From positions 16,472-80,471 of the forward strand of contig JAAVBM010000014.1 in the NCBI GenBank assembly GCA_014803505.1: a stretch of DNA of 64,000 nucleotides, in the 5' to 3' direction. Shown piece after piece: positions 53,129 to 62,000 of this stretch (within the stretch, counting starts at the first letter, position 1; each line of letters begins with the position of its first letter). The stretch is from a bacterium. GTDB lineage: Bacteria; Cyanobacteriota; Vampirovibrionia; Gastranaerophilales; Gastranaerophilaceae. The notes beneath the pieces are model-generated. The model was not told where the DNA came from, did not search any database, and saw nothing but the letters and a program-made list of their open reading frames with translations. The position numbers and the translations under genes are program-made.

Positions 53129-54592
53129 TTATGCGTTAAATATGTTATAAGATTTTTCGATATTTTTGCTGATAATACCTTTAACAGCGTCGTATTCTGT
53201 TTGTAGTGAATTGTGTTCAGCTTCAAGCTTGTTCAATTGTAAATCAAATTGTTTGTCTTGATTTTCAATTTTATCCATAGCTGCGTTGTATTCTTGTTCA
53301 GCAATTGCAATTGCTGCTTTATCTTCTTTTTCAGTTATAGATTCATCATCGTAAAGAGTTGTTCCAACGAATGATTTATCTACTGCTGAGAAGTAAGATA
53401 ATGTTAAAGCACCTGCTTTTAGTTGTTTTACAAACCAGTCATTTTCTTTGAATTTAGTTTCATCTTCGATGGTTGTGTAACCGCAAGTTCTCATTTCATT
53501 GAAAATATTTTTGTAATAGTTAACCATTCCGGCATCGTATTCAGTATTAGAATGATCAGCTGCACTGTTATAATAAGCTTCAGTAATTGCTGTAGCATAA
53601 TCATATAGTTCTCTTTGAGCTTGAGTTGTACCTTCAAAGTTTAAAGCTTTGATAGCTTCAGTCACTGTATATGTAACACCGCTTTCTGATTTATATTGAT
53701 TTTTTTCAGCATTTACAAGAGTAAGGTAGTTTTTAGGATCTTCGCTTAGAACAGCGCTTCCGTCAGGACCTTCACTTGCATATAAAACATCTGTTTCAAC
53801 TTCTTCTTTATCAATGTTAGTGTAAGTGTATTTACCTGTTGCAACATTGTAAGAAACATCTAATAATTGAGTATAATTATCAGTTCCTTCTTGAGCTGCT
53901 GTTTGGTAGAATACTCCGGTGATAAGGTTTCCTTCTGCATCAGGATATTGTCTTGCTTCAACGGTTTGTCTGTTTGTGTAGTATCCTGAGCTATCTTTTA
54001 ATAAGCTTAAAGAAACACCTAATTCATTGTTTGCAGCATAAGCTGTGTTATATGTTGGATAACCTCCAAAAGCTTCGTTTTCAAAGCTTGCATAACCGAA
54101 ACCAAGAACGTGTTGTCCGTTAGCGTTATCGATACTTAGACCTACAGAATTTAAATATCTGTCCCAAGCTTCGTGGATTGCATTTTCAGAAGTTGAGTAT
54201 TTAGAAATGTCAATATTAGCTTGAGTATATCCTAAATCTCTTAAAAATTTATTCAAATCGCCGTTATTTTTTTTGAAAGCTTCGGCAATTTTTTGAGAAA
54301 CTAAAACTTTGCCTTTATTATCTTTAACAAGATATTGTTTGCCAAGAGCAACGCTGCCAGGTCCGGTTAACTGATTGAAAGTTAAGTCTGCATAGCAAGC
54401 TTCAGTTCCGTTATAGCCAGTCAAAACTTGATATTTAGTTTTGTTCAAAGCATCTAAATATGCATCATTTATTCTTTCTGAATTTTCAGCAAGTCTTTGT
54501 TTAGAATATGCAATAGATTGTTGTTCAAACTCATTGTTTGACAAACGAGCGGTCATACTTAACAATCTTGCTTGTGATGCTGCCATACCCAT
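53129..54592 (-). CDS. Hypothetical protein with coiled-coil ends (487 aa)
   Basis: No known family. The start at 54592 follows AAAGGAA; a TTG start four codons upstream would be too close to that site. The N-terminal 50 residues (MAASQARLLSMTARLSNNEF...) are amphipathic helical, the middle is a Tyr/Asn/Gly-rich domain of about 380 residues, and the last 60 residues are a heptad-rich coiled coil (IAIAEQEYNAAMDKIENQD...). Helical ends around a variable core recall flagellin or hook-type proteins, though there is no other flagellar gene here. No signal peptide. Confidence 0.65.
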   Translation of the reverse strand: MGMAASQARLLSMTARLSNNEFEQQSIAYSKQRLAENSERINDAYLDALNKTKYQVLTGYNGTEACYADLTFNQLTGPGSVALGKQYLVKDNKGKVLVSQKIAEAFKKNNGDLNKFLRDLGYTQANIDISKYSTSENAIHEAWDRYLNSVGLSIDNANGQHVLGFGYASFENEAFGGYPTYNTAYAANNELGVSLSLLKDSSGYYTNRQTVEARQYPDAEGNLITGVFYQTAAQEGTDNYTQLLDVSYNVATGKYTYTNIDKEEVETDVLYASEGPDGSAVLSEDPKNYLTLVNAEKNQYKSESGVTYTVTEAIKALNFEGTTQAQRELYDYATAITEAYYNSAADHSNTEYDAGMVNYYKNIFNEMRTCGYTTIEDETKFKENDWFVKQLKAGALTLSYFSAVDKSFVGTTLYDDESITEKEDKAAIAIAEQEYNAAMDKIENQDKQFDLQLNKLEAEHNSLQTEYDAVKGIISKNIEKSYNIFNA

Positions 54593-54693
54593 AGCTTTAA
54601 ACAATTCCTTTCGTAATTTTCGTATCCTTAGTTATAATTACGGCATCATTGCCGAAAAACTTTAGGATTAACTTTTGCATTGTTAAGTTTTTG

Positions 54694-54957
54694 TTACATA
54701 AGCTATATTAGGGGTAAATATCTAATCGATATTTAATAAAAGGGGGTTCAGGGGATTTTCCCCTGCTAACTCGAGCCATTTAATCAGGCGTGTTTTTCTT
54801 TTCTTTTTATTGCGATGAAAAAGAAAAGAAATGGACATAAAGGAAAAACACTCCTTAGTCATTCCGGACTTGATCCGGAATCTATATCAACATCTATCAA
54901 ATTGATAGATGCTGAATCAAGTTCAGCATGACAGTGCAAATAATATAGTTTATGTAA
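54694..54957 (+). mobile_element. MITE-like element, copy 2 (264 bp)
   Basis: Terminal inverted repeats TTACATAAGCTATATT (54694) and AATATAGTTTATGTAA (ending 54957) match at 15 of 16 positions, flanked by TTTG on both sides, a possible 4-bp target duplication. Inside lie the same modules as in the copy at 46678: an AT block, an CTTTTCTTTTT/AAAAAGAAAAG hairpin, and palindromes TCATTCCGGACTTGATCCGG and ATGCTGAATCAAGTTCAGC. An in-frame ATG at 54909 inside the element is not a credible start for the next gene. Confidence 0.75.
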
Positions 54958-55034
54958 TTTGTGTATTATTAAAAATCGTAACATTTTTGCTAGATGTTAA
55001 ACAATATGTTAATTTGTTAGTGAAAGGACTGGTT

Positions 55035-55907
55035 ATGAAGAATATAGTTATATATACAGATAAAAAATCATCAAATCTTGCAGAAGTTTTTTCAGCTCTT
55101 GAAGATACTACCGTAAGGCTTGAAAATGCAGATAATTTGAAAGATTATGAAACTCTAAATCCTGGAGTAATAATTATTGAAAGTGTTCCAAATATTAAAG
55201 ATGTATTGATGGTAACAAAATTCAAACATCCGATTCTATTTATTGGTGAAACTTTTAAAGGCTGTACTGTTCGAGCAGTGGCTTTTGATTATGTTAAAAC
55301 TCCTGTGGATAATCAAGAATTGTTAGTTCGCGTAAAAAATATGCTTAAAATTAGAGAATTACGTGATAAATTGAAAACTCTTTCTACTACAGATGAGTTG
55401 ACAGGCTTGCATAATAGAAAATATCTTTTGGAACGTATGGAACAAGAAATCTCTCGTTCAAAACGTTATGGTAATGCATTGTCAGTGTTGTTGTTTGACT
55501 TAGATTTCTTTAAAGTTGTTAATGATATTTATGGTTATGAATGGGGTGATGTATTGCTTCGTTCAATCGCTGATAAATTAAAACAACTTATCAGAAAAGA
55601 AGATATTATTACTCGATATGGCGATGAGGAATTTATTGTAGTTCTTCCTAATACTTCAGAAGATAATGCATTTTTATTTGCTGAAAGATTTAGAAAAGAT
55701 ATCGAGAGAATGGAATTTATTCCTGCAGGCGAAGAAGAGCGTCATCCGATTACTATTTCAGGTGGAATTTCAACTTTCCCATGTATTCCTGATGCGGAAG
55801 AAGATGCAAATACAATTATTCGTTATGCTGAACATGCTTTATACAATGCTAAAAAGCGTGGTAAAAACAAAATTGTACAATTCTCACAATTGAATTTGGG
55901 AGAATAA
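55035..55907 (+). CDS. Diguanylate cyclase with receiver-like N-terminal domain (290 aa)
   Basis: The start at 55035 (AAAGGA upstream) excludes codons in the MITE. Residues 1-115 have a receiver-like alternation, but the acceptor position (IIIESVPN) has no aspartate, so it may be a pseudo-receiver. The GGDEF domain (about 125-285) starts TTDELTGLHNRKYL; the active motif reads GDEEF in TRYGDEEFIVVLP, and an RKED I-site lies five residues before it, as in product-inhibited cyclases. It would make cyclic di-GMP, possibly for pilus control. Confidence 0.88.
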   Translation: MKNIVIYTDKKSSNLAEVFSALEDTTVRLENADNLKDYETLNPGVIIIESVPNIKDVLMVTKFKHPILFIGETFKGCTVRAVAFDYVKTPVDNQELLVRVKNMLKIRELRDKLKTLSTTDELTGLHNRKYLLERMEQEISRSKRYGNALSVLLFDLDFFKVVNDIYGYEWGDVLLRSIADKLKQLIRKEDIITRYGDEEFIVVLPNTSEDNAFLFAERFRKDIERMEFIPAGEEERHPITISGGISTFPCIPDAEEDANTIIRYAEHALYNAKKRGKNKIVQFSQLNLGE

Positions 55908-55978
55908 TATAAATCCTATCATATCAGGATTTAACACAGATCCTTTCTGAACACTTACATAGTGTAAATCTGGTTAAT

Positions 55979-56009
55979 AGGCGGTATAATCTCTACCGCC
56001 TTTTGTTTT
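55979..56009 (+). terminator. Terminator of the diguanylate cyclase gene
   Basis: AGGCGGTA pairs with TACCGCCT around TAATCTC, then TTTGTTTT. Confidence 0.85.
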
Positions 56010-56014
56010 GTTAT

Positions 56015-56089
56015 AAAAAAAAGAGGGCAGAATGCCCTCGTTGGAATTAAGAATAGCTGGAAGTATGAAAAAGATTAATTATATTAAAC
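56015..56089 (-). repeat. 75-bp intergenic repeat, copy 2; candidate small RNA on the minus strand
   Basis: Matches 1352-1426 with three differences, two of them in the hairpin loop. The minus-strand layout is TATAAT, about 50 nt, GAGGGC hairpin, eight T. The plus-strand gene before it has its own terminator at 55979, so this hairpin is not needed by a neighbour. The rest of the 55908-56213 gap is AT-rich with no evident feature. Confidence 0.5.
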
Positions 56090-56213
56090 CTTTAGTATAA
56101 TGTTTTTTCTATTCGCTAATTGGCTAATTATTCCTTGGAAATTTTAACTATAATTTTTTCTATTTTGTCTGTTTGTGCTATTGTATTCGTAATAGAGGAG
56201 AGTTAGGGATATT

Positions 56214-56924
56214 ATGAATAAAAATTATATTATAGGTTTAATTGTAGGTTTTGTTTTAATTGTGGGTTTTGCAGGATTTTTAAATTATTCTGATAAAAAA
56301 TCGGCGGAAAAGATTAAGTCTTCTATTCCCAGAATTGGTCAAAAGCTTTGGACTTATAATATGAATGGTCATGTTTGGAGAGATTATAATGAGAATGATA
56401 ATGATGCTTCTAAAGAAGAAATTATACTACAGGTTCAAGAACCGGTAGGTAATGGGGGGTATACTTCTTATCATCTTTTGACAGGTAATTCGCAAGTTCC
56501 AAAAGAAGATGTTTGGATCGGTGAAGGAAGTCAGGAATTCTTGATAGGTAAGACTTTGTATTCATATTATCCAAAATCTTTTGAGTTTTATGAAATTGTC
56601 TTTAATGGTGTAAAATTTGTACCTCGTAAATTAAGTGAAAAAGAAATTAAAACTATTTTGAATAATTATCAAATTATAAGAGTTTCGACTTTGCATAAGG
56701 GTACATATTCGGTAAAATATTCAAAAAATAATAATAAATTTGTAATTTTGAATGATGTTGGAGAAGATTTTTACAAATATTATATAGTTCCTAACGAAAG
56801 TAAAAAAATGGAAATTGATAAATTTTCTAATTCATTTAAAGTTTATGATAAAGTTGATATTAAAATTCAACGTTTGGAAGGCTGCTCAAAAGCTTATCCT
56901 TGTTATGAAATAAAAATAAACTAA
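56214..56924 (+). CDS. Hypothetical protein with N-terminal membrane anchor (236 aa)
   Basis: Residues 5-24 form one hydrophobic segment (IIGLIVGFVLIVGFAGFL); the rest is hydrophilic and rich in Lys, Tyr and Asn, with no recognised domain. Probably anchored in the inner membrane with the domain outside. A Gly-rich turn (PVGNGGYTSYHLL) and a cysteine pair near the C-terminus are visible. A GGGAT ribosome site precedes the ATG. Confidence 0.65.
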   Translation: MNKNYIIGLIVGFVLIVGFAGFLNYSDKKSAEKIKSSIPRIGQKLWTYNMNGHVWRDYNENDNDASKEEIILQVQEPVGNGGYTSYHLLTGNSQVPKEDVWIGEGSQEFLIGKTLYSYYPKSFEFYEIVFNGVKFVPRKLSEKEIKTILNNYQIIRVSTLHKGTYSVKYSKNNNKFVILNDVGEDFYKYYIVPNESKKMEIDKFSNSFKVYDKVDIKIQRLEGCSKAYPCYEIKIN

Positions 56925-56967
56925 TTTAAAATATATTTTTATGATATTGTAGCTATAGGCAGGAATT

Positions 56968-58278
56968 ATGATATCACTTATTTCAAATCCGATAATAATA
57001 TCTGTAATTTTACTTTGTGTATTATGTTTATGCAGAGTGAATGTTTTGTTGGCATTGATAATTTCTTCTGTTGTCGGTGGGCTTTTAGGACATATAAGTC
57101 TATCTAATGTAATGGAAATTTTTATCAAGGGAATGGGGGCTAATGCCGAAACCGCTTTAAGTTATATATTGCTTGGTGCATTTGCTGTATCTATGACACA
57201 TACAGGATTAGCGCCTATATTGTCTAGGAAAATTGCAAATATTATTCAATCAAAAAAATATGTTTTAATTTTTATTTTGACAGGAATAGCAATACTTTCA
57301 CAAAATTTAATTCCTGTTCATATTGCTTTTATTCCTATTTTAGTACCGCCTCTTTTGGTTATTATGAATAAATTAAAGCTTGATAGAAGAGCCGTTGCTT
57401 GCGGATTAGCATTTGGTTTGAAGGCTCCATATATTGTTATACCTGCAGGTTTTGGATTGATTTTCCAAGGTTTGATTGCAGAGAACATGGTTCAAAATGG
57501 TATTGAAGTTGCGAAAAATGATATCTGGAAATCTACTTGGATTATTGGGTTTGGTATGTTGATTGGTTTTCTTGTTGCAATTTTTCTATCTTATAGAAAA
57601 TCAAGAGATTATCAGGATTTAGAAGTCAAACAGGTTGAATTTAATGATGATTTAAAGTTAACAAAGAATCATTATATAACTTTAGGAGCTGCTATTGTTA
57701 CTTTGGTTGTTCAGTTGTGGACAAATTCTTTACCCCTAGGTGCGTTGGTTGGCTTGTCTTTAATTTTTGGATTGAAGGCTATTGATCATAGAAAAATGGA
57801 CAAATTAATAAACGAAGGTGTTGGATTAATGGGGTATGTCGCATTTGTAATGCTTGTTGCTGCAGGCTTTGCAAGTGTGATGACTGCCACAGGTGGTATT
57901 GATTCTCTTGTTAATACGATTACTCCATATATGATGTCCAGTAAGTTTGTTGCTACTTTTTTAATGTTATTTATTGGTTTGTTTATTACAATGGGAATAG
58001 GAACATCTTTTGGTACAATTCCTATACTTGCGGTGTTATATGTGCCAATATGTATAAAACTTGGATTTAGTATTCCTTCAACAATTATTGTTATTGCTGC
58101 TGCTGCGGCTTTGGGAGATGCAGGTTCTCCAGCTTCTGATACTACACTAGGTCCTACTTCAGGTTTGGACGCTGATGGGCAGCATAATCATATTTTGGAT
58201 ACATGTGTTCCGACCTTTTTACATTACAATATTCCTATAATTCTAATTACAATAATTTCAGTTATGGTTCTTGGTTAA
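56968..58278 (+). CDS. Na+/H+ antiporter or amino-acid transporter family protein (436 aa)
   Basis: About eleven membrane helices. The N-terminal part (ISVILLCVLCLCRVNVLLAL, GANAETALSYILLGAFAVSM) and core (PVHIAFIPILVPPLLVIMNK; GDAGSPASDTTLGPTSGLDA) match the NhaC-superfamily group that includes Bacillus YuiF. Substrate, sodium or an amino acid, cannot be settled. AGGAA precedes the ATG. The final segment ends just before the next start. Confidence 0.85.
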   Translation: MISLISNPIIISVILLCVLCLCRVNVLLALIISSVVGGLLGHISLSNVMEIFIKGMGANAETALSYILLGAFAVSMTHTGLAPILSRKIANIIQSKKYVLIFILTGIAILSQNLIPVHIAFIPILVPPLLVIMNKLKLDRRAVACGLAFGLKAPYIVIPAGFGLIFQGLIAENMVQNGIEVAKNDIWKSTWIIGFGMLIGFLVAIFLSYRKSRDYQDLEVKQVEFNDDLKLTKNHYITLGAAIVTLVVQLWTNSLPLGALVGLSLIFGLKAIDHRKMDKLINEGVGLMGYVAFVMLVAAGFASVMTATGGIDSLVNTITPYMMSSKFVATFLMLFIGLFITMGIGTSFGTIPILAVLYVPICIKLGFSIPSTIIVIAAAAALGDAGSPASDTTLGPTSGLDADGQHNHILDTCVPTFLHYNIPIILITIISVMVLG

Positions 58279-58312
58279 GCAATTTTTATATGTTAAATGT
58301 TTTATATTATGT

Positions 58313-58999
58313 ATGAATATATCGAAGATTCAAAATAGTATAATACAAGAAACTCAGAAGGCTATAACAAGAGCTGTAGACAATGTTACAAAACCGTTGG
58401 CTGAAAGTTCTGAGAAAGGTTTACCAAGTCATGAGATGTTAAATGTGTCACATTTTCCAAATTTTGCAATGTGCCAATCTCATAAAGCTGAAGGTGGTTT
58501 AGCTGTTGTTTATCCCAAATCCTACGTTCATATAACAAAGGAGCTGGTACCGGAGTATGAATGGACAAGAAAAAAAATGGTAAGAGAAATAATGCCTGAT
58601 GGTAGTACAAAACTTGTAAGAAAAATTGTTACTAGCAAAGAGCCTGAGCATTGGGAAGAAACGGCAACTTGGTTACCTCATTATCATCTTGATAAACTCT
58701 GGACTACAGGCAGAGGTTCCGGTACAAATTCGGTGCAAGATCTTGTCAGAAAAAGTTTACAAGATCCGAAAACTCAAGGGCGTGTAATGCTTGATGCATG
58801 CTGTATTGATGGTGAAACTGCACCCGGAGGTTTTTATTATAAATTAGGTTTTAGATTTATAAATGAAAGTGTAAATAAGGAGTGCCAAGAATGGATTGCT
58901 AAAGGTGGTAAACGAGAAGATGCTCCGTTTGCAATAGGAATAATGTATCTGCCAAAAGAGAATATTTCACAATGTTTAAATTATAGAGTGAAAAGTTAA
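58313..58999 (+). CDS. GNAT-like acetyltransferase-fold protein (228 aa)
   Basis: The start at 58313 is used because the longer frame from 58271 begins inside the transporter gene, and TATATT lies 4 nt upstream of 58313. An N-terminal 40-residue helical stretch precedes a domain with SVQDLVRKSL, GRVMLDACCID and PGGFYYKLGFRF, an order that fits GNAT motifs A and B (nearby KLGF as in many GNATs). A free-standing substrate is not evident. Lineage-specific protein; possible effector-like or modifying enzyme. Confidence 0.6.
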   Translation: MNISKIQNSIIQETQKAITRAVDNVTKPLAESSEKGLPSHEMLNVSHFPNFAMCQSHKAEGGLAVVYPKSYVHITKELVPEYEWTRKKMVREIMPDGSTKLVRKIVTSKEPEHWEETATWLPHYHLDKLWTTGRGSGTNSVQDLVRKSLQDPKTQGRVMLDACCIDGETAPGGFYYKLGFRFINESVNKECQEWIAKGGKREDAPFAIGIMYLPKENISQCLNYRVKS

Positions 59000-59042
59000 C
59001 GTAATTTTTTGTTTACATTTTCTTTCTTAGTAAATTTTTGCA

Positions 59043-59051
59043 TGTTATCCT
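59043..59051 (+). promoter_or_regulatory. Possible extended -10 box of dnaE
   Basis: TGT then TATCCT (59046-59051) ends exactly 6 nt before the dnaE ATG. The hexamer is weak, but the spacing matches the other leaderless starts. Confidence 0.35.
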
Positions 59052-59057
59052 GTTACT

Positions 59058-62000
59058 ATGGTTGATATAGAACAGAAATATGTGCCTCTTCATTTGCACA
59101 CGGAATATTCTTTGCTGGATGGAGCAATAAGAATAGGGGACTTAATTAATTTTTGTAAGGACAATAACATGCCTGCTGTTGCAGTGACTGATCACGGGGT
59201 TATGTATGGTGATATGGAGTTATATGAACTTGCAAGAGATTCAGGTGTAAAACCTATTATGGGTTGTGAATTCTATGTGCATGATGGCGATATTGAAGAA
59301 CATGATAAAAATAACAATCCTTGTTATCACCTTGTTTTGCTTGCAAAAAATAATCAAGGTTATGCTAATATTATCAAACTAACTTCGATTGCATGGTGCA
59401 AAGGTCGTTATGTCAAACCTCGTATAAATTGGGAACTTCTGGAACAGTATCATGAAGGATTGATATGCTGTTCTGCTTGTTTAGGCGGAGAAGTTTTACA
59501 AAAATTATTAAAAAATGATTACGATGGAGCAAAAGCTATTGCTCAAAAATATAAAGATTTATTTGGTGAAGATTATTATATTGAACTTCAAGATCACGGG
59601 TTGGAAGAGCAAAAACGTACTAATCCTGATTTGATAAAACTTGCTCAAGAGTTGAATATCGAAATGGTTATAACTAATGACTCCCACTATTTGAATCTTG
59701 AAGATGCAGATATGCACGATACTTTATTGTGCATGCAAACAAACAGTGATAAAGATGATCCAAACAGATTTCACTTTCCGAATAACGAATTTTATGTTAA
59801 AACTCCATCTCAACTTAGAGATGCTTTTAAGTGGATGGATGCTGATTTATTTGACAGATGTATAAAAAATACTGTTGAAATTGCAGAAAAATGTCATGTA
59901 ATGCTTGAACTTGGCAAAAGTCCGCTTCCAGAATATGAAGTGCCGGCGGGTTATACTATTGATACATATTTAGAATATATTGTCCATATTGGCTTGAAGA
60001 AGCGATATGGCGAAATTTCTCCATCAATTCAAGAAAGGGTTAAGTATGAGTTAGGTGTAATTCAGCAAATGGGCTTTTCAGCTTACTTTGTAATTACTTG
60101 GGACTTTATTCACTATGCTAAAACTCATGGAATTCCTGTAGGACCGGGGCGTGGTTCAGCTGCAGGTTCAGTTGTTGCTTATGCGCTTGAAATTACTGAT
60201 CTTGACCCTATTGAACATAAACTGTTGTTTGAAAGATTTTTGAATCCTGAACGTTTCACAATGCCCGATATCGATATCGACTTTTGTATTGAACGTCGTG
60301 GAGAAGTTATTGATTATGTAACGAAAAAATACGGCGAAGATAAAGTTTGCCAAATTATTACTTTTGGTACATATGCTGCGAAGGCTGCATTCAAAGGTGT
60401 TGCCAGAATTATGAAAGTTCCGTTCTCAGAAGCAAACCGTCTTGCAGGATTAATTGAGCCTGCTATAGATCTTGCTATGAGTATAAATGATAAGGCTAAA
60501 ACCCTTAAAAAAGCCATGGAATATGATGGTTCTGAATTAAAAGCCTTATATGATAAAGATGAACAAATAATGATTGATCCGATAGAAGGTAAAACTGTCG
60601 GAATGAAAAAGCTAATTGATTTAGCTATAGGTATTGAAGGTCTTAAAAACAATACTGGTACTCATGCTGCTGGTGTTATTATTGCTCCGAAGCCGTTAGA
60701 TGAAATTTTGCCAGTTCAACCTTCAAAAGATGGTATTATTCAAACCGGGTATCCGCCACATGCTGTTACTGAAGTTTTAAGTCTTTTGAAAATGGATTTC
60801 TTGGGACTTCGAAACTTAACAACGATTTATAAAACTGTTGATATGATTAAGCGTCGTCAAGGAATTGAACTTGCAATTAATGATATTCCTCTTGATGATA
60901 AGCCTACATATGAAATGCTTATGGTTGGTGATACTGATGGGGTATTCCAGTTGGAATCTCAAGGTATGAAGAACCTTGTAAAAAGATTACGTCCTGACGT
61001 ATTTGAAGATTTAGGTGCGTTGGTTGCGTTATTCCGTCCGGGACCGTTAGATTCAGGCATGGTTGATGATTTCGTTGAACGTAAGCATGGACGTCAGGAA
61101 ATTTCATATGCGCACCCGCTTTTGGAACCAGTGTTAAAAGATACATACGGAACTATCGTTTACCAAGAACAAATTATGCAGGTTTTCCAAATCTTGGCTG
61201 ACTATTCACTTGGTCAAGCGGATATGGTTCGTCGTATGATGGGTAAGAAAAAAGTCGATGAAATGGAAAAACAAAAAGGTAAGTTCATCGAGGCTTCTGC
61301 AAAACACGGTATGACGGCAGAAGCTGCAACAACTTTATTCAACCAAATTTTAAGTTTCGCATCATACTGTTTCAATAGATCTCACTCTGCGGCATATGCA
61401 TTTGTGGCTTATCAAACTGCGTATTTGAAATGTCATTATCCTGTTGAATATCTTTCTGCTTTGTTATCGAGTGTTGCGGGTGATGCTGAAAAAACACAAT
61501 TGTATATTGAAGAAGCTCTAAAAAAAGGTATAAAAGTTCTTCCGCCTGATATTAACCATTCGCTTGCCACATTCACTCCCGATGGAGATAATATTAGATT
61601 TGGTTTGGCGTCTATTAAGCAAGTTGGTGAGGGCGTAATTGAAGATATTATTAAAGAACGTGAAGAAAACGGCGATTTTAAATCGATTTATGATTATATC
61701 AAGCGTGTTGATGTTAAATGTACTAACAAAAGAACTCTTGAAGGGTTGATTAAAGCCGGTGCATTTTCTACAATCGAAAAAAGCCGTAAGCAATTGATGG
61801 ATAATCTTGAATATATTACAGCTACAGCGTCAAAAGAGGCAAAACAAAAAGAATCAGGACAGGGTAGTTTATTTGATATGCTTGGAGATACCGCATCAAT
61901 TGATAGTGCAAAATTCCATTTGTCAGGTTCTGATGTGGAGTATGATGCAAGACAGGTTCAAATTTTTGAAAAAGAATTTTTAGGATTTTATGTAACAAGC

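Noticed and set aside
46984..54693. 7.7-kb segment between the MITE copies as a composite transposon
   Set aside because: It holds housekeeping genes (rsgA, ispA, tadA) and no transposase, so co-mobilisation is unlikely; simple independent insertions explain it better.
54909..55034. 42-codon N-terminal extension of the diguanylate cyclase
   Set aside because: The ATG lies within a palindrome of the MITE-like element; the start at 55035 has AAAGGA and begins the first receiver-like strand.
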